Source: Tetmemena sp. SeJ-2015
Taxonomy: Eukaryota > Ciliophora > Spirotrichea > Sporadotrichida > Oxytrichidae
Assembly: GCA_027382625.1 (NCBI GenBank)
Contig: JAJKFJ010023700.1
Location: 1 to 14,986, forward strand
Reading direction: 5' to 3'
Length of the DNA stretch: 14,986 nt
Of the stretch, positions 7,514 through 14,986 are shown in pieces. Every line of letters starts with the position of its first letter. The first letter of the stretch is position 1. Below the pieces are notes generated by a model. It was not told the DNA's origin and searched no databases. It saw nothing but the letters and a program-made list of their open reading frames with translations. Position numbers and translations under genes: made by a program.

Positions 7514-9622
7514 TCACAGTAAAAACAGAACTATACATACACACCTTCTCCGATCATCAGTGAAATTTGTACCACCTTTAAGGTGCGAGGGAGTCTTCTA
7601 GCCTAAAATTAAAAATAGCTACATTCAACTATACCAAATAATTCAATCTCTAAATCTTATATATTAATTTTAGGATGGGAGTATATATACGCTCCAATCA
7701 ATTAATTATTTATTTCTAGTAATATAATTATTTCTAAATTTATAATATGATTGATTTTCATAAATGTGCTCTATAATAAGATTGACCTCATTTACAACTT
7801 CTGCTTTGGGCTCTTGAATTTAAACTGAATTTATCAAGCTTTCATAATCAGGCTTTTCCTCAAAGCCAAGCTTATAATAAAGTTAGGAGAAAATTTTCTT
7901 TAGATTGGCTAGTATAAAACTCTCTTCTTCATTTATATCTAGGTCTCATTCTTAAAAATAATTCTTTAATTTTATTTTAGGTACTCTGAAAGGTATTTCA
8001 AAACTAATCTTCCCTCTCCATCCTTAAAATATAAAAAGAAATATTTCCTATATTCTTGTATCGAACGAGTTAATCATTTACACTTTTAATTAAATAATTA
8101 AAATAACAAGAGCTTTTATAACTTTTTATTAGCTACCGATTTCTGATTCGTAAGGCAGGTAATATCCTTTCTTTTGAAATATTTAATTTAATAAAGGGTT
8201 TTTTAATTTTCTTCAAAACTATTTTGTTTACCAAACCTATAAAAGAAAGAAGCAAGCTGAAGCATTTAAAAAAGTAAGTAAAATTATTTAAATAATTAAA
8301 GCTGAAAATATCATCTCTCCTGCTACTTTCTACTCAGCTAAGTTTGAAAGGTGAGCAATAGGCCAAAGTTCCCACAATATGATATACTTATTTAATGAGA
8401 ATGTGCTCGCCTCCATTTAAGTAGTCTTTGGCTGCATCTAAATCCACAAAAATCACATCATAATCTGATCATTATTAATTAAAAATATTAATTAAGCAAT
8501 AATCTTCTTCACCCTCTTGAGTGACTATTTCCCTTGTCATCAGATTGTCTGGCTTGATGTCTCTATGAATGAATCCTGATTCATGAAAATCTTGCAGTGA
8601 CTTTATAGCTTTTGCAAACAGCTTTCCTATTTAAGCGTCTCTCTTTTAGAATATCTCGAATTTCTACTCCTTAGAATATTAATTTTAAAGTATTTAGTTT
8701 TCTGTCGAGGGAGGGGTAATAAAATGTTAACTCTCTTCTTTTAAATTTTATCAATATGAAAATATGAAATTTTAAGCTTTTATTATTCTAATAAATATTT
8801 TAAAGTTAAAATTTTTTTATTATAGCGACAAATGATCACTATCAACAATAAATTCAAAATTTCACTAATTTTATTCTATATTAAAATAAACAAATTTACG
8901 ATCTCTTTAGTAAATAATTTACATTTGATAATTTCAAATTCAGAAAATGAATTTAAATGTAATATATCCTGTATTATAATTATCTAATAGGAAGATATTA
9001 TTGAATCCCCTCCTCCTTCCTTGTCGCCTCTACTATTTTCCTCATCTTAGACTCTATTGACTCTTTCGCTTTCTCGATCATCAGATAACTGTAAATCTAA
9101 TATAAATTGTAATTCTAGCCTGATTCAGCTTATTAAGCTCCATGATGAAAGTACTTGGGGATACATTTTAAATTCTTCTATTTTATAAGCTTCTTATAGG
9201 ATAAAGATTCTAATAGTAGTTGAATGCAAAAGCTCTACGAGCTCTCAAACTTAATAGCTATTCTCTCTCCGTTGTTAGGCTTATCAAAATTAAATAAATT
9301 GACTCCCTAGGGTTCACTAACTCATACTCTCCCACTATTCCATACGCTCCCCAACCTAGCAAAGCTAAAAATACAGATTAAGTTAATAATGCTCTCTTCT
9401 CGCATTTCCTTATCTTTTTGGGGAAATTTTCGAATTATAACTCAATTAACTCTCTCATACTAGGTTACTCTAATTCAACTAGAAGGAATTATTACTTCAA
9501 ATATTTTTTAATTATAAGTTATGCGATTAGTACTAATGAAATATTAGCTCACCTTATCCTTCTTGCTTTAAATCCGAAGCTGGTTGCTTCTAATGATGCT
9601 CCTATATTTTTTAATCTTTCAT
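7514..9622 (-). CDS. Casein-kinase-1-like kinase gene, copy B, germline form with intron and IESs
   Basis: The ATG at 9622-9620 starts MKDQKIQEHHQKQPASDL, aligned with copy A and preceded by the same TTAAAAAGGG. A 74-nt intron and at least seven IESs follow. Motifs are the glycine loop GWGAYGIV (9356-9333), ERIAIKFESSQ with the ATP-binding lysine (9252-9250), IPKYFHHG, the catalytic loop FIHRDIKPDNLM (HRD 8567-8559), VDLDAAKDY where kinases have DFG (8444-8436), IVGTLAYCSP, and SRRDDIFS. Lysine-to-Glu spacing and SRRDD match the CK1 family. The lobe continues LLLSFIGLVNKIVLKKGYYLPYESE, then a tail with GFEEKPDYESLINS and a C-terminus near KTPSHLKGGTN. The TGA used is at 7516-7514. The frame is discontinuous at about 9285-9300 (a TTTA-rich spot where copy A has a long IES), and the tail between 8130 and 7570 has unresolved junctions. 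Predicted role is a Ser/Thr kinase, but DLD in place of DFG may impair Mg binding. It is head-to-tail with the zinc-protein gene, 200 bp after its stop. Confidence 0.75.
8168..8213 (-). other. IES in kinase B, pointer AAGAAA
   Basis: Removing 40 bp joins NKIVLKK to GYYLPYESEIG; the frame is wrong without removal. Same site as copy A. Confidence 0.85.
8254..8306 (-). other. IES in kinase B, pointer TTCAGCTT
   Basis: The 8-bp repeat flanks an AT-rich core. Removing 45 bp gives DDIFSLLLSFIGLVNK, aligned with copy A. Confidence 0.88.
8322..8340 (-). other. Very short IES in kinase B, pointer TAGC
   Basis: Removing 15 bp between TAGC repeats removes an in-frame TGA and gives PFKLSRRDDIFS. Copy A has a 15-bp segment at the same site with pointer AGGA. 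Confidence 0.7.
8460..8505 (-). other. IES in kinase B before the DLD motif, pointer AGATTAT
   Basis: Repeat AGATTAT flanks an AT-rich core holding an in-frame TGA. Removing 39 bp gives GEEDYDVIFVDLDAAKDY. Confidence 0.88.
8667..9018 (-). other. Long IES in kinase B, pointer AAGGAG
   Basis: The 6-bp repeat AAGGAG flanks 340 bp of AT-rich DNA. Removing 346 bp joins VEATRKE to QKFEIFQKRDAQIG in frame, in line with copy A. Confidence 0.8.
9090..9112 (-). other. IES in kinase B, pointer TTACA
   Basis: Removing 18 bp between TTACA repeats gives SGQNYSYLMIEKAKESIESK, matching copy A. The frame is open either way; support is the 5-bp repeat and the paralog. Confidence 0.7.
9364..9393 (-). other. 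IES in kinase B before the glycine loop, pointer AGC
   Basis: Removing 27 bp between AGC repeats gives EKRALLGWGAYGIV, identical in layout to copy A after its IES removal. The frame is open either way. Confidence 0.7.
9479..9552 (-). other. Spliceosomal intron in kinase copy B (74 nt)
   Basis: Starts GTGAGC, contains the branch-like TACTAAT, and ends in a pyrimidine run plus TAG. Removal joins QEGQ to VELEQPS. The length is not a multiple of 3, so removal is needed to reach the kinase frame. Copy A has an intron at the same place. Confidence 0.8.
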
Positions 9623-9639
9623 TTTTCTCCCTTTTTAAT

Positions 9640-9730
9640 TTAATAATGAGTAAAATATCTATTCCAGCTTATAATGAGATAATATTGATCAACATAACTA
9701 AGATATCCATTTTTACTATTGATCACAAAA
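9640..9730 (-). promoter_or_regulatory. Conserved block upstream of kinase B start
   Basis: This is the counterpart of 4500-4600, carrying TGATCAAT-like words and GATATTTTACTCATT. It lies between the zinc-protein stop (9823) and the kinase ATG, so it is a candidate promoter/5' UTR. Low-complexity plus-strand frames here are not believed. Confidence 0.4.
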
Positions 9731-9822
9731 TAAACTAAATTCATCTCATATTCACAAGGCAGGTTAATTTTGCTGATTAAAGAAATAAATTGTAAAATTA
9801 AAAACTTACTCTTCCTTATTTA

Positions 9823-12800
9823 TCATTTGGAAGACTTTATCTTTTTCTTAGAAGCCTTTTGTTTTTCATCAACAACAGCTTCCTTAATCAAAGAGCCTTG
9901 AGAGGTACTTAACACAGCGTTAAATTAATTATAAAACATAATAGTCTCTAAACTTATTTGAATCGTTGTTCTCAACTGAACTAACTAGTCCTCCTATCTT
10001 GACTGTAGCTGCTGCCTTTGACCTCTTGGCCTTTGCTTTTTAGTTACTAGCCATCTCCTCATCGTTCTTTGACTAGCTCGCTCTTCTTTCGAAAGTAGAT
10101 TATTATTTTAAATAAATAGCAAATTGAATTTTAAATTACTCCAGCTCTTAACTTCCATCCTTATCTCAATAATGCATTTTCTATTTATAATTGGTTATAA
10201 GTTATCTCCCTTAGTCTTCATCTTCTTTAGGGAGGATTCTCTTGCTGTGGACTTGCCCTTCGTCTCTTTGGCTTCCTTCTCTTTAGCAGATTTAAAACAT
10301 GAGATATACTTCATATCATTATAGATTTGACTTTGGAGTCTCTCTGATCGATTATAATGACTTGCTTGCTATTCTAAGTCTTGGCTCTCTCTTCAGGAGA
10401 TAAAACAAAAATAATTAAGTCATCTCTATAATAACTTTTAAGATTTAGACTCTGAGTTCTTGAGCTTGCCTTTCACGCTCTACTAATTAACTACCACCTT
10501 AGTTATGGTTAAATCCGCTTACTCCCGCTCACTTGCTACAACTCTAGTACTTGTATCCAGGATGCTCCTTCTATAACAAAAAATATGTACTTCAATTTTT
10601 TTCTTTAAGAGGGAGTTGTAGGCTAGGTACTTGGAATGACTCTGAAAGATTTCTTCTAAATAAGAAGGCTTTCATTCACCCTCTGCACTTTCTTTACCTC
10701 TTCATAAATTATTATTGAGTGATCTCAATTATTTAAATTAGAATTCACGGGCAGGTTATTTTGACAAGGCAGCGTTAGAAGATTATGCAAGCATTCGGTT
10801 CAGCTCTTGAGCCATTGAGAATTGAGAAAGTCTCTACTCAGGCTTATTCAAAAATATATCTAGCGCATAGTTTAAAAAAATAATTGGCTTTAACTAGATC
10901 GACTGTCGTCTTGCCTATGGAGGGGCTTTCTTGGCGCTTTACTGCTGAATACTATTCAAAATTAAGGAGTTTAGATATTAGAATGCCCATGTTCTTGGAC
11001 ATTTGCTCTGGTAGCATCATCTCAAACATATTCTTGGTCTCGAGTGCTGACTCTACCACGTGATGCAGAATGTCGCCTTTCTAAGCACTGAAAGTTGGAG
11101 AGTGCACTAAGGGTGACTCTGGTTCTGCACCTCCCTCATTCCCTCTTTGCTGCTTGCTCTGTTTTGAAGTATCCACTCCTTATAGCTTATATAAAGTTGC
11201 GCATATTTATTTCCAAATTTAAATTAAGCTTTGCCTGCTTCTTGGCCTTTGGACCAAGGTTTTGCAGATTCTTAGCTGGATCTAGATTCTCAACGGAGAT
11301 GTGTCTCTCAAGTCCCTTAGCTGTGCTAGGTTGGACCAGTCCATACATCTTCTGCAAAGTCTTACTTCCAGGAGCATACCCCTCCTAGCTATTTTATATA
11401 AAAGAGATCTTAAAACCAAATTTTAAAATATTATCTGTAGGGACTGGAGGAAACTGCTACACTCTCTAAGCACCACCACCAGCAGTAGGCTTCAGATTCT
11501 CTTACTGAGTTGTTTATTAAGCTTAACTTGGCTTGCCTTCCTCCGGCGTGAGTGACTTCTGCTGCTGAAGCTTCCTACTGATTCTATCCTGTTTGATCTG
11601 CTCTAAATTAACTTCTTGCAGCTTCACATCGTCTCCCACAACTCTCTAGGTGTTAAAGGGATACACTATGATTTTTATAAATGAGTTTCTGACTTTGATT
11701 TCGAAGGATCCATTGCTGGGCCTTTACGAGTCAGAGGCTTGTGGAGGCATCTGCTGCTACTTTGATTTGCCCAGACCTGGCGACCCTCCTTGAGAATAGG
11801 ATACACTCGCAGGTGCAACCTACTACTTCCCCATTCTTGAATAGGCCCCATAAATCAAAGACTATCTTAAGCTCATTGCATCATAAAATATTAAGCTTTA
11901 CTGCTTGGCACCTCTATTCATTTAGTTGACTTGGTTGTTGATTTGCAGCTACTGCTATTGAAACTGCTGATAGTCCTGAGAAGTGAGTTACGCTTGAGCG
12001 CTGCTGCTCCTGACTGAGCTGCCAGACCTTATCTACTCATCATTAGCCAGGTCGTAATCCATCTGCGTGGAGCTGTTTCTGTTCAAGATACCTCTGCTGT
12101 TAGGTCGGCCTAAGTTCATCTGGCCCAAAGGCGAGTTCATAATTTACTCTCTAGTCATGTTACGCATCTCAGGTGGCAGATTTGCAAAGAAGATGAAATC
12201 AAATAATTCAGTATATTCTTTTGAGACGTTATTGTCACCTAAGTACTCTCCACTCTTGTGTTTACTGATGTAGAGAAGACTGTTTATGTTTGCTAGCCCT
12301 GTGCTGCTAGGCCTATGTCCTGGCGAGTTCAGGTAGTGACCTTCATTCAAACTCATAATAGAAGAGCTTCAATTTTTAATACAAATGATTTGGAGGATTT
12401 CCGTCTTTCATAAAGGAGGAATTGAGTTGAGAGTTGTCGTCTGACATTTTGGCTTGAGAGCGAGTCTGCCCAGACCTCCTGCTTGCTGGTCCCTTACCTA
12501 CTCCCCTTGCTCGAGACATCATAAGATCCACCTAGCTCTTGTAATGAGCATCTATGTCTATCATGTTCTGCTTCTTCATTATATAATCAAATATCTGCCT
12601 TAATTACTTATAGATAAGTTCATGTTCTCAAGCAGTGCCATATTCTTGAGATCTAGAATATCCTCGTAGAGATCTCTCTACTGATAGCTTCTGATTTGTA
12701 TAGCCTCCTCTGGTGTGTACAGTTTGATCTGTCCAAGAGCGTTTACTGGATTTGTTTAGGAATCATTCATCTCACCCCCTACTCTGATCAAGGAAGTCCC

Positions 12801-14961
12801 CTGCTTCTAATCCTCCTCCATCTCCTTCGCCAGTAAATTTAATCCAAAGAGGAGAAAAGAAAGTTACACTTATGAAATTTGACTCGTTGAGCTTGGATTA
12901 GTAGTTGGCTCTCCTAGCTTGAGCTTCATCGTCTTCATCCCCGTTTAGTGCTCCTTCTTTAAGCGGGCCATCTCCCTCTCCCAGCACTGAAGCTGCTATC
13001 TTGGGCATGTCAAACACCACTTTAGTAAGAATAATGCTCACCAATTATCTATCCACTTTGTTGAGTGAGGAATAGTTGTAGTCGTCAAACTTCATAAGCC
13101 CATAGCCCTTGAAGGCAGTCTCTCTGTAGATCTTACGTTTCCGTTTCCCACCTGGACTCATGCCTCCCTCAGTCAAGTTCTTATCGATATTGCTTCCATC
13201 TCTGTTCAGCCCTGTTTTGTCGAAGGTGGTGTTATGCTGGATCTTATCGTCTTCGTCATCGTCTATGTCCATGTTAAATCTACTCCTGTCTGAAAATAAA
13301 ACTTTCTAAATTTATCTTTATAAAATAGTCTCTTGACTTGCGTCTGGTATAAAACATTTCAGAGAAATTAAGCTATCCTACTACTAGAAGGAAGGAATCT
13401 TATGCATCTGTTCTTCAAAGTCTCCTTAAGTAAACCTTGCATTTAAATCATTACCTCTCAATTAACTCTTTATAATAGTTTAGCGCCATTTCCATTCTCT
13501 GAGGTGATAGTCTCTTCATATATAACGGGCATCTTGTCCTTGGCCAGCAGTTCAAACAGCTTTGTGGTATTCTGGAAAGTGTCTGCGTTGTAGCGCTTGT
13601 ACTCCTTGTACTTGTCAATGCGCTGGATTTCCTCCAAGGTATTTGCTCCTGTTTTGATGTTGGGGTCTCGCTTACAGTCCCTCGCCAAGTGCCCTACCTC
13701 CTTACAGCACACGCATTTCAACTGCTTCAACTTTGACTTGTCTGGCTCGCCATCTGCTCCACCGGCCTTGTCCTCCTCCTCATCGTCTTTGGTCTCATGC
13801 TTAGAGAATTAAATGGATAATTCTATTTTTAAATTTACAGCCAGGGGCCTCCTTCTTGGTCTTGCCACAGCACCACCACATCTCACCACCCCAGTCGCTG
13901 CGATGAGTGCGACATGACCAGTTGAAGTTCTCGTTCTGCAGATACTCCTTCCCGCAGTTCTTGCATATCTTCTAGTCCAAGTCCACGTTCCTCCTATTCA
14001 TCATAAAAAATTAATAAAAATATTTAATTATATAATTATATTATTCTATTTTATTATTCTTGAGCTTAAGGATTTTCTATTTGAGTTTCTCCTTCTCGTT
14101 GGAGACACTAGAGAGCTGCTTCTCCAGCCTGGTCACATCTTCCTTGAGCTAGTCTCTAACTGTGAGCGACTCCTTGAGTTCAGTCTCGAGGGAGTTGATC
14201 TTGTCCTTCACGAAGGTCAGGAACTTCTCCTTCTCCTCAGTCAGCTTCTTCTTGCTGTTGTTCAGCTCACGCATGATGTAGCGGATCGAGTCGTTCTCCT
14301 CCAGCAGCTTAGTCATCTCCTCACTTTGTTGCTCGAACTGCTCCACTCGCTCCTGTTCTCGCTCTTTCAATCTGTCCATCTCCATGCGGCACTTGTTCTC
14401 CATCTGCTCCACATCCCCCACACTCGAGAAGGAGTTATATAGTTACTACAGCTGCTCTCCCTTAATTGCACTCTCTATCTTCACTAGTAATAATTTTTAT
14501 ATATCACACATTTAAAGTGTGAGTTCTTGCTGCAGGTAGATGATGTGGTTTGATTGCCTTTCCTAATCGTGTTTGGATTGAAGCAGCAAAGCGGATGTCT
14601 GTCTTCTATGGAACTCGTTAATTGAGTAAAGCTCTCGCATAGCCTACAGTTGCTTCTCTAGTTTAGCACTCATCTTCCGCTCATGAGCTAACTGATCAGT
14701 CAACTACTTCATGCACAGTTTTAAAAATTAAATTCAATGATAAGGTTTAGCTTGGTCTTGCTTGGCCTGGTGTCTCTTCTACTATACAGACTAAGTGTGG
14801 TTCATTTTAGTAAGTTACTGAATCATTTGCTGCATCTCCTCCCTCGAAATGTTGAGCAGCTCTATGTGATCTCTCAGCTATTGGACTTCTGCAAGCAGCT
14901 GCTCTGACAGTTTCAATTCAGTGTACACACTTGGCTGCATTTACCCCTAACTAAGATTCAT
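9823..14961 (-). CDS. Large coiled-coil / CHORD-like / zinc-knuckle protein gene, germline form (22 MDSs, 21 IESs)
   Basis: After removal of 21 proposed IESs (774 bp), ATG 14961-14959 to TGA 9825-9823 is 4365 nt, or 1454 residues, with many TAA/TAG codons read as Gln. Residues 1-290 are a charged coiled coil (for example ELKLSEQLLAEVQQLRDHIE). About 291-337 form a zinc cluster CKNCGKEY...SCRTH...WWCCGK...APGCKHE whose Cys/His order resembles CHORD domains. An acidic linker follows. Residues 364-377 are a CCHC knuckle, CVCCKEVGHLARDC. The rest has no recognised fold: acidic and basic patches (DIDDDEDDK, GGKRKRK), a Gln-rich stretch near 890 (QDYQQFQQQQLQ), and a Lys/Ser/Glu-rich tail ending KASKKKIKSSK. 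A role in nucleic-acid or protein scaffolding is only inference. The frame is still open upstream of this ATG to the window edge, so the protein may begin outside. Its 3' end is duplicated near 4600-5100. Confidence 0.85.
9921..9952 (-). other. IES 21, pointer TTTA
   Basis: Removing 28 bp joins VENNDSNKF to NAVLSTSQGSLIKEAV; required for frame. An AACG pair (9920-9966) would also restore frame, but the duplicated copy near 4772-4800 supports the TTTA version. Confidence 0.75.
10099..10138 (-). other. IES 20, pointer TAAT (tentative edges)
   Basis: Removing 36 bp of AT-rich DNA gives SQELEQSTFERRASQSK. The frame is open either way. A 9-bp repeat inside (ATTTAAAAT) would break the frame if used. 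Confidence 0.6.
10161..10208 (-). other. IES 19, pointer GAGATAA
   Basis: The 7-bp repeat flanks an AT-rich core. Removing 41 bp gives KMKTKGDKDGSQELEQ; required for frame. Confidence 0.9.
10288..10328 (-). other. IES 18, pointer AAATCT
   Basis: Removing 35 bp joins QRDSKVKS to AKEKEAKETKGKS; the unremoved frame meets TGA. Confidence 0.9.
10398..10444 (-). other. IES 17, pointer ATCT
   Basis: Removing 43 bp joins LKNSESKS to PEERAKTQNSKQ; the unremoved frame meets TGA. Confidence 0.85.
10569..10604 (-). other. IES 16, pointer AGAA
   Basis: Removing 32 bp joins QPTTPSQR to RSILDTSTRVVASERE; required for frame. Confidence 0.85.
10701..10747 (-). other. IES 15, pointer TGAA
   Basis: Removing 43 bp joins SKQPARE to EVKKVQRVNESLL; required for frame. 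Confidence 0.85.
10841..10890 (-). other. IES 14, pointer AAGCC
   Basis: Removing 45 bp of AT-rich DNA gives QSIQLKPEQRLSQFSMAQEL. Multiple of 3 and TGA-free, so the frame would survive retention. Confidence 0.8.
10947..10984 (-). other. IES 13, pointer ATTC
   Basis: Removing 34 bp joins MSKNMGI to QQQSAKKAPPQARRQS; required for frame. Confidence 0.85.
11184..11231 (-). other. IES 12, pointer AAGCT
   Basis: Removing 43 bp joins KAKKQAKL to QGVDTSKQSKQQRGNEGG; required for frame. Confidence 0.88.
11390..11432 (-). other. IES 11, pointer AATA (tentative edges)
   Basis: An AT-rich stretch in GC-richer coding DNA. Removing 39 bp gives FPPVPTDNSQEGYAPGSK. The frame is open either way and other short repeats exist. 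Confidence 0.6.
11867..11897 (-). other. IES 10, pointer AGCTTAA
   Basis: The 7-bp repeat flanks 17 bp. Removing 24 bp gives GAKQQSLRQSLIYGAYSRMG. The frame is open either way. Confidence 0.8.
12348..12385 (-). other. IES 9, pointer TTTG
   Basis: Removing 34 bp joins KDGNPPNH to LNEGHYLNSPGHRPSS; required for frame. Confidence 0.85.
12601..12617 (-). other. IES 8, very short, pointer TTA (or TAA)
   Basis: Removing 14 bp (TTA) gives ENMNLRQIFDYIMKKQ. Removing 8 bp with a TAA pointer (12600-12610) gives NMNLSIRQIFDY, also in frame. Some removal is required, since the unremoved frame meets TGA. Confidence 0.65.
12835..12880 (-). other. IES 7, pointer AAATTT
   Basis: Removing 40 bp joins QSKLNESN to LLAKEMEEDQKQGTS; the frame differs on the two sides without it. 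Confidence 0.85.
13288..13346 (-). other. IES 6, pointer CAGAC
   Basis: Removing 54 bp of AT-rich DNA gives LKCFIPDRSRFNMDIDDDED. The frame is open either way; support is the 5-bp repeat and composition. Confidence 0.7.
13475..13511 (-). other. IES 5, pointer ACTAT
   Basis: Removing 32 bp joins MPVIYEETI to IKSQLRGNDLNARFTQGDFE. Unremoved, the frame ends at a TGA. The segment is less AT-rich than other IESs. A nearby AGGT repeat pair (13422-13447) was considered and not used. Confidence 0.7.
13801..13837 (-). other. IES 4 inside the zinc cluster, pointer TAA
   Basis: Removing 34 bp restores APGCKHETKDDEEED and so the last Cys/His pair of the cluster. Unremoved, the frame hits TGA. The edges also look like GT...AG, but splicing there gives a TGA. 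Confidence 0.85.
13995..14059 (-). other. IES 3, pointer GAATA
   Basis: Sixty bp of almost pure A+T between GAATA repeats. Removal gives LKLKNRRNVDLDQKICKNCG at the entry to the zinc cluster. The length is a multiple of 3 without TGA, so retention would not break the frame. Confidence 0.75.
14486..14524 (-). other. IES 2 (tentative), pointer ACT
   Basis: Removing 36 bp of AT-rich DNA gives IIYLQQELVKIESAIKGEQL. The frame is open either way and the pointer is only 3 bp. Confidence 0.5.
14718..14748 (-). other. IES 1 of zinc-protein gene, pointer AAAC
   Basis: Removing 27 bp deletes an in-frame TGA and gives QDQAKLCMKQLTDQLAHE, continuing the coiled coil. Confidence 0.85.
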
Positions 14962-14986
14962 CGCTCCCCTTTTACCTCTCGACTGA

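Noticed and set aside
7470..7600. A minus-strand stretch resembling a CDK N-lobe (IGEGVY ... VVL-KKMRL)
   Set aside because: It needs an in-frame TGA and poor spacing. The neighbouring frame KTPSHLKGGTN aligns with the C-terminus of kinase copy A, so this is the tail and 3' flank of kinase B.
10105..10136. A 9-bp direct repeat ATTTAAAAT as pointer
   Set aside because: Removing 23 bp would shift the frame and give a TGA soon after. The TAAT pair around it keeps the frame, so the longer repeat is probably chance in AT-rich DNA.
11095..12273. Several plus-strand frames of 60-100 codons
   Set aside because: They lie opposite the zinc-protein coding sequence and show no protein family features.
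13422..13447. An IES with pointer AGGT giving NYYKELIERFTQGDFEEQ
   Set aside because: Its upstream frame cannot be joined to the zinc-protein frame by any repeat I found, whereas the ACTAT IES alone joins both sides.
13801..13837. A GT-AG intron instead of IES 4
   Set aside because: Splicing at these borders creates TCA TGA; excision at TAA repeats gives the conserved Cys/His pair in frame.

Overview
The window looks like germline (micronuclear) DNA of a spirotrich ciliate of the Oxytricha/Stylonychia type. Three things point there. (1) All convincing coding sequence, all on the minus strand, reads through TAA and TAG as glutamine and ends only at TGA. (2) The coding sequence is cut every 50-500 bp by short AT-rich segments. 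Each segment is flanked by a 3-10 bp direct repeat (a pointer), and removing the segment plus one repeat copy restores the reading frame. These are internal eliminated sequences (IESs) between macronuclear-destined segments (MDSs). (3) The pointers vary in sequence and many lack TA, unlike Paramecium IESs. MDS order is collinear, so nothing is scrambled. All of this was read by eye, without alignment software.

Layout, right to left along the minus strand. 14961-9823: a large gene with 21 proposed IESs. With them removed the coding length is 4365 nt, exactly 1455 codons including TGA. The product is a long coiled coil, a CHORD-like zinc cluster, a CCHC zinc knuckle and a Gln/Lys/Ser-rich tail, with no recognised function. 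9622-7514: a casein-kinase-1-like protein kinase gene (copy B) with a GT-AG intron and at least seven IESs. 7480-6875: a 201-codon reading frame with a long poly-Asp tract coded by an 82-bp CAT/ATG microsatellite. 6870-5500: AT-rich DNA with two hairpins and no supported gene. About 5100-4600: a decayed copy of the 3' end of the zinc-protein gene. 4481-1339: a second copy (A) of the kinase gene with the same intron, most of the same IES positions and one in-frame TGA. 1338-340: AT-rich, no supported gene. 330-1: the C-terminal part of a DDE transposase, cut by the window edge.

The main structural event is a direct duplication of a unit holding the zinc-protein 3' end, the intergenic spacer and the kinase gene, with kinase start codons 5141 bp apart. 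Because it happened in the germline, it allows a comparison of IESs between paralogs. Positions are largely conserved while lengths and pointers have changed. Copy B is better preserved but has one unresolved frame discontinuity near 9285-9300. Copy A has a nonsense TGA just after the catalytic lysine. Both kinase copies carry Asp-Leu-Asp where active kinases have Asp-Phe-Gly.
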